NCBI GenBank assembly: GCA_017523325.1
Contig: JAFWWO010000053.1
Location: forward strand, 1 to 56,609
DNA from: Anaerotignum sp.
GTDB taxonomy: Bacteria > Bacillota > Clostridia > Lachnospirales > Anaerotignaceae
Reading direction: 5' to 3'
Length of the DNA: 56,609 bases
Position numbers and translations under genes: made by a program. Below are positions 55,407 to 56,609 of this stretch, in pieces. Every line of letters starts with the position of its first letter. The stretch's first letter is position 1. The notes beneath the pieces are model-generated. The model made no database searches, was not told the DNA's origin, and saw only the letters and a list, made by a program, of their open reading frames with translations.

Positions 55407-55766
55407 ATGACGCAAAAAATGAAAACGTGCATCATAGGGCTGGGAACGGGCTTTGTCAATGGGCTGTTTGGCAGTGGCGGCGGTACGATTGTCGTGCCTG
55501 CCATGGAGCGTATTTTGGGCGCAGAGGAGCATCGGGCGCACGCGACAGCCATTGCTGTTATATTGCCGTTGTCTGTACTTTCCCTTCTCATTTATCTTTG
55601 GCGGGGGGATATGTCCGCCGTATGGCAGATTGCGCTTTCGGCCTCTGTGGGCGGATTGGCAGGCGGCGTAACGGGAGCGAAGCTGTTGGATAAGGTCAGT
55701 GGGCTTTGGCTGCACCGTATATTCGGCGGCTTTATGCTGGCGGCGGCAGTGAGGCTGCTATTATGA
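55407..55766 (+). CDS. TauE/SafE family transporter, first half
   Basis: A 119-residue membrane protein with about three to four hydrophobic segments. GLGTGFVNGLFGSGGGTIVV is the repeat signature of the TauE/SafE (TSUP) family; the full-length family has two such repeats in one chain of about 250 residues. Here each repeat is its own gene, with the second starting inside the stop codon of this one. The pair likely forms a heterodimer that exports sulfite, sulfonates or other organic acids. The ATG follows AAAGGGGCG. Confidence 0.85.
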   Translation: MTQKMKTCIIGLGTGFVNGLFGSGGGTIVVPAMERILGAEEHRAHATAIAVILPLSVLSLLIYLWRGDMSAVWQIALSASVGGLAGGVTGAKLLDKVSGLWLHRIFGGFMLAAAVRLLL

Positions 55767-56122
55767 TGTGGGGTGTAGTGCTGATTGGCTTTTGCTCCGG
55801 CATCATCAGCGGTATGGGTATCGGCGGCGGAACCATACTGATTCCTGCTTTGCTGTTTTTGACGGGCATTACCCAACAGCAGGCCCAAGGGGTAAATCTG
55901 ATTTACTTTATCCCCACGGCCATCACAGCGCTCATCACCCATCGTAAGGAAGGAAATCTTTCTATACAAATGGCTAAGCCGCTGGCGTTGCTGGGGCTGA
56001 TGGGTGCGGCGGCAGGGGCTTTTTTGGCAGTTTCCGTGAAAGCGCAGATGCTGCGGCGGTTATTTGGCGTTTTTTTGTTTTTGATGGGGTGCAGTGAAAT
56101 GTGCAAAAAAAATCAAACATAA
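55763..56122 (+). CDS. TauE/SafE family transporter, second half
   Basis: A 119-residue membrane protein starting MMWGVVLIGFCSGIISGMGI, the second TSUP repeat (GMGIGGGTILIPALLFLTGI). The start codon overlaps the preceding stop (ATGA), so the halves are translated together. Both halves have complete starts and stops, so this is a true split and not a frameshift of one gene. Substrate is unknown. Confidence 0.85.
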   Translation: MMWGVVLIGFCSGIISGMGIGGGTILIPALLFLTGITQQQAQGVNLIYFIPTAITALITHRKEGNLSIQMAKPLALLGLMGAAAGAFLAVSVKAQMLRRLFGVFLFLMGCSEMCKKNQT

Positions 56123-56138
56123 AAAGGAGAGAGTATCT

Positions 56139-56315
56139 ATGGAAAAAGACGATTTTATTAAATTAAAGCTGAAATTTGCCCAGGCAGATGTGGAGGGCAA
56201 GATTGCCATTTATACGGAAACACCGGGCTTGAATACCACCCAGTATAAGGAATTGCTGCGTATGTATCCCTATGACCGCATCGACGATTTGGAGAAGGCA
56301 TTGAGTAAGCTGTAA
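56139..56315 (+). CDS. Small acidic protein of unknown function
   Basis: A 58-residue soluble protein beginning MEKDDFIKLKLKFAQADVEG and ending RMYPYDRIDDLEKALSKL. It has no cysteines or membrane segment. I do not recognise a family. The ATG at 56139 has AAAGGAGAGA 8 bases upstream and the coding use is like its neighbours, so it is probably real. It follows the transporter pair by 16 bases and is likely in the same operon. Confidence 0.7.
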   Translation: MEKDDFIKLKLKFAQADVEGKIAIYTETPGLNTTQYKELLRMYPYDRIDDLEKALSKL

Positions 56316-56366
56316 GGGAAAAATTTGAATTTATTGCCGTTTGCGGTATCTTCCTTTTCAAAGATG

Positions 56367-56375
56367 TGGTATAAT
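56367..56375 (+). promoter_or_regulatory. Extended -10 promoter of the right-edge noncoding RNA
   Basis: TGGTATAAT is an extended -10 element. The -35 region is weak. A transcript would begin near 56382 and read off the right edge. Confidence 0.65.
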
Positions 56376-56381
56376 GTTCAC

Positions 56382-56609
56382 GAAAGCAATGAGCCGTGCG
56401 GGCAGATATGCGTAAACAGACCGCCGGTTGCTTGCAAACGGCGGTCTGTTTACGCATATCTGCCCATAGGGCGAAAGCCCGTGATGAGCAGGCAGAAGCC
56501 TGCGAATACGCACGGCGAAAGGCGAGAAATGGAAAGAGCGCCGATGCCGTGGCAGATGGCTTCGTGGTAACGGGTACGCCGAACGCAGAGGGCTACTACA
56601 CCCTTGAAG
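56382..56609 (+). ncRNA. Structured noncoding RNA, incomplete at the right edge
   Basis: At least 228 bases without a plausible gene. GCCGTGCG at about 56393 pairs with CGCACGGC near 56509 to close a multi-branch domain. It contains a 27-bp perfect hairpin (arms 56400-56426 and 56439-56465), the tetraloop hairpin GGGCGAAAGCCC and the hairpin GCAGGCAGAAGCCTGC. A purine-rich stretch (GGCGAGAAATGGAAAGAGCG) follows. I cannot assign it with certainty: it does not match RNase P RNA, tmRNA or 6S RNA as I know them; the raiA-type RNA of Firmicutes is a possible match to test. Confidence 0.65.

Noticed and set aside
1..56609. CRISPR arrays, insertion sequences, integrases, phage genes
   Set aside because: No regularly spaced repeats, transposase motifs or phage structural genes were seen; the split and frameshifted genes can be explained without mobile elements.
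56382..56609. RNase P RNA or tmRNA at the right edge
   Set aside because: The GAGGAAAGTCC motif of RNase P RNA and the tRNA-like ends of tmRNA are not seen in the visible part.

Overview
The window looks like chromosome from an anaerobic, spore-forming Firmicute of the class Clostridia, probably a Lachnospirales-type organism. This is inferred from spmA/spmB, a CotS-like protein, a large Gram-positive type SRP RNA, Rex, a two-gene ThrE exporter, AGGAGG ribosome sites and moderate GC with many paired intrinsic terminators. No phage, insertion sequence, integrase or CRISPR array was seen. Most of the window is core genome, so the interest lies in its RNA elements, operators and a few odd genes.

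Layout. 1-5.7 kb: trxA; an FMN riboswitch controlling a RibU-type riboflavin transporter; a small regulator with a membrane protein; the rpsF-ssb-rpsR operon; a divergent MoxR ATPase/VWA pair. 5.7-13.3 kb: spmAB, a lipoprotein, tadA, SRP RNA, dnaX-ybaB-recR and a split ThrE exporter. 13.3-17.6 kb: a TPP riboswitch controlling tenA and a ThiXYZ-like ABC importer, then two small XRE regulators. 17.7-23.3 kb: deoD, an F420-ligase-like protein, an rRNA methyltransferase, an ACT protein and a THF riboswitch controlling folT. 23.4-26.4 kb: a minimal SufC-SufB pair with lepB and small genes. 26.4-29.2 kb: a peroxide-response group (gpx, flavodoxin, CDF transporter, ohrR) with an OhrR-like operator at its promoter. 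29.2-34.6 kb: aldolase, DUF1858 protein, FMN oxidoreductase, ABC-F ATPase, rex and a LysE exporter. 34.6-39.7 kb: a complete livJHMGF importer. 39.9-44.5 kb: thyA-folA, a membrane-bound XRE regulator, an aldo/keto reductase and cca. 44.6-51 kb: tRNA-Lys, CotS-like protein, PEGA-domain protein, pgcA and a frameshifted ECF sigma gene with its anti-sigma gene. 51-56.6 kb: asnB, malQ, a Gly/Asn-rich lipoprotein, a half-size TauE/SafE pair, a small acidic protein and a structured noncoding RNA running off the edge.

How it fits together. Three vitamin uptake or salvage units (riboflavin, thiamine precursor, folate) each sit behind their own riboswitch within 22 kb, which suggests a vitamin-scavenging lifestyle; thyA and folA use the imported folate. 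SufCB, the OhrR-linked group, Rex, thioredoxin and the flavoproteins form an anaerobe's redox and Fe-S upkeep set. The least explained objects are a 22-nt RNA motif shared by the SRP RNA-dnaX gap and the structured RNA at the right edge, the broken sigma factor, the orphan F420-ligase-like gene and the two-gene Suf system. All function calls come from reading sequence and recalling families; no database search was run.
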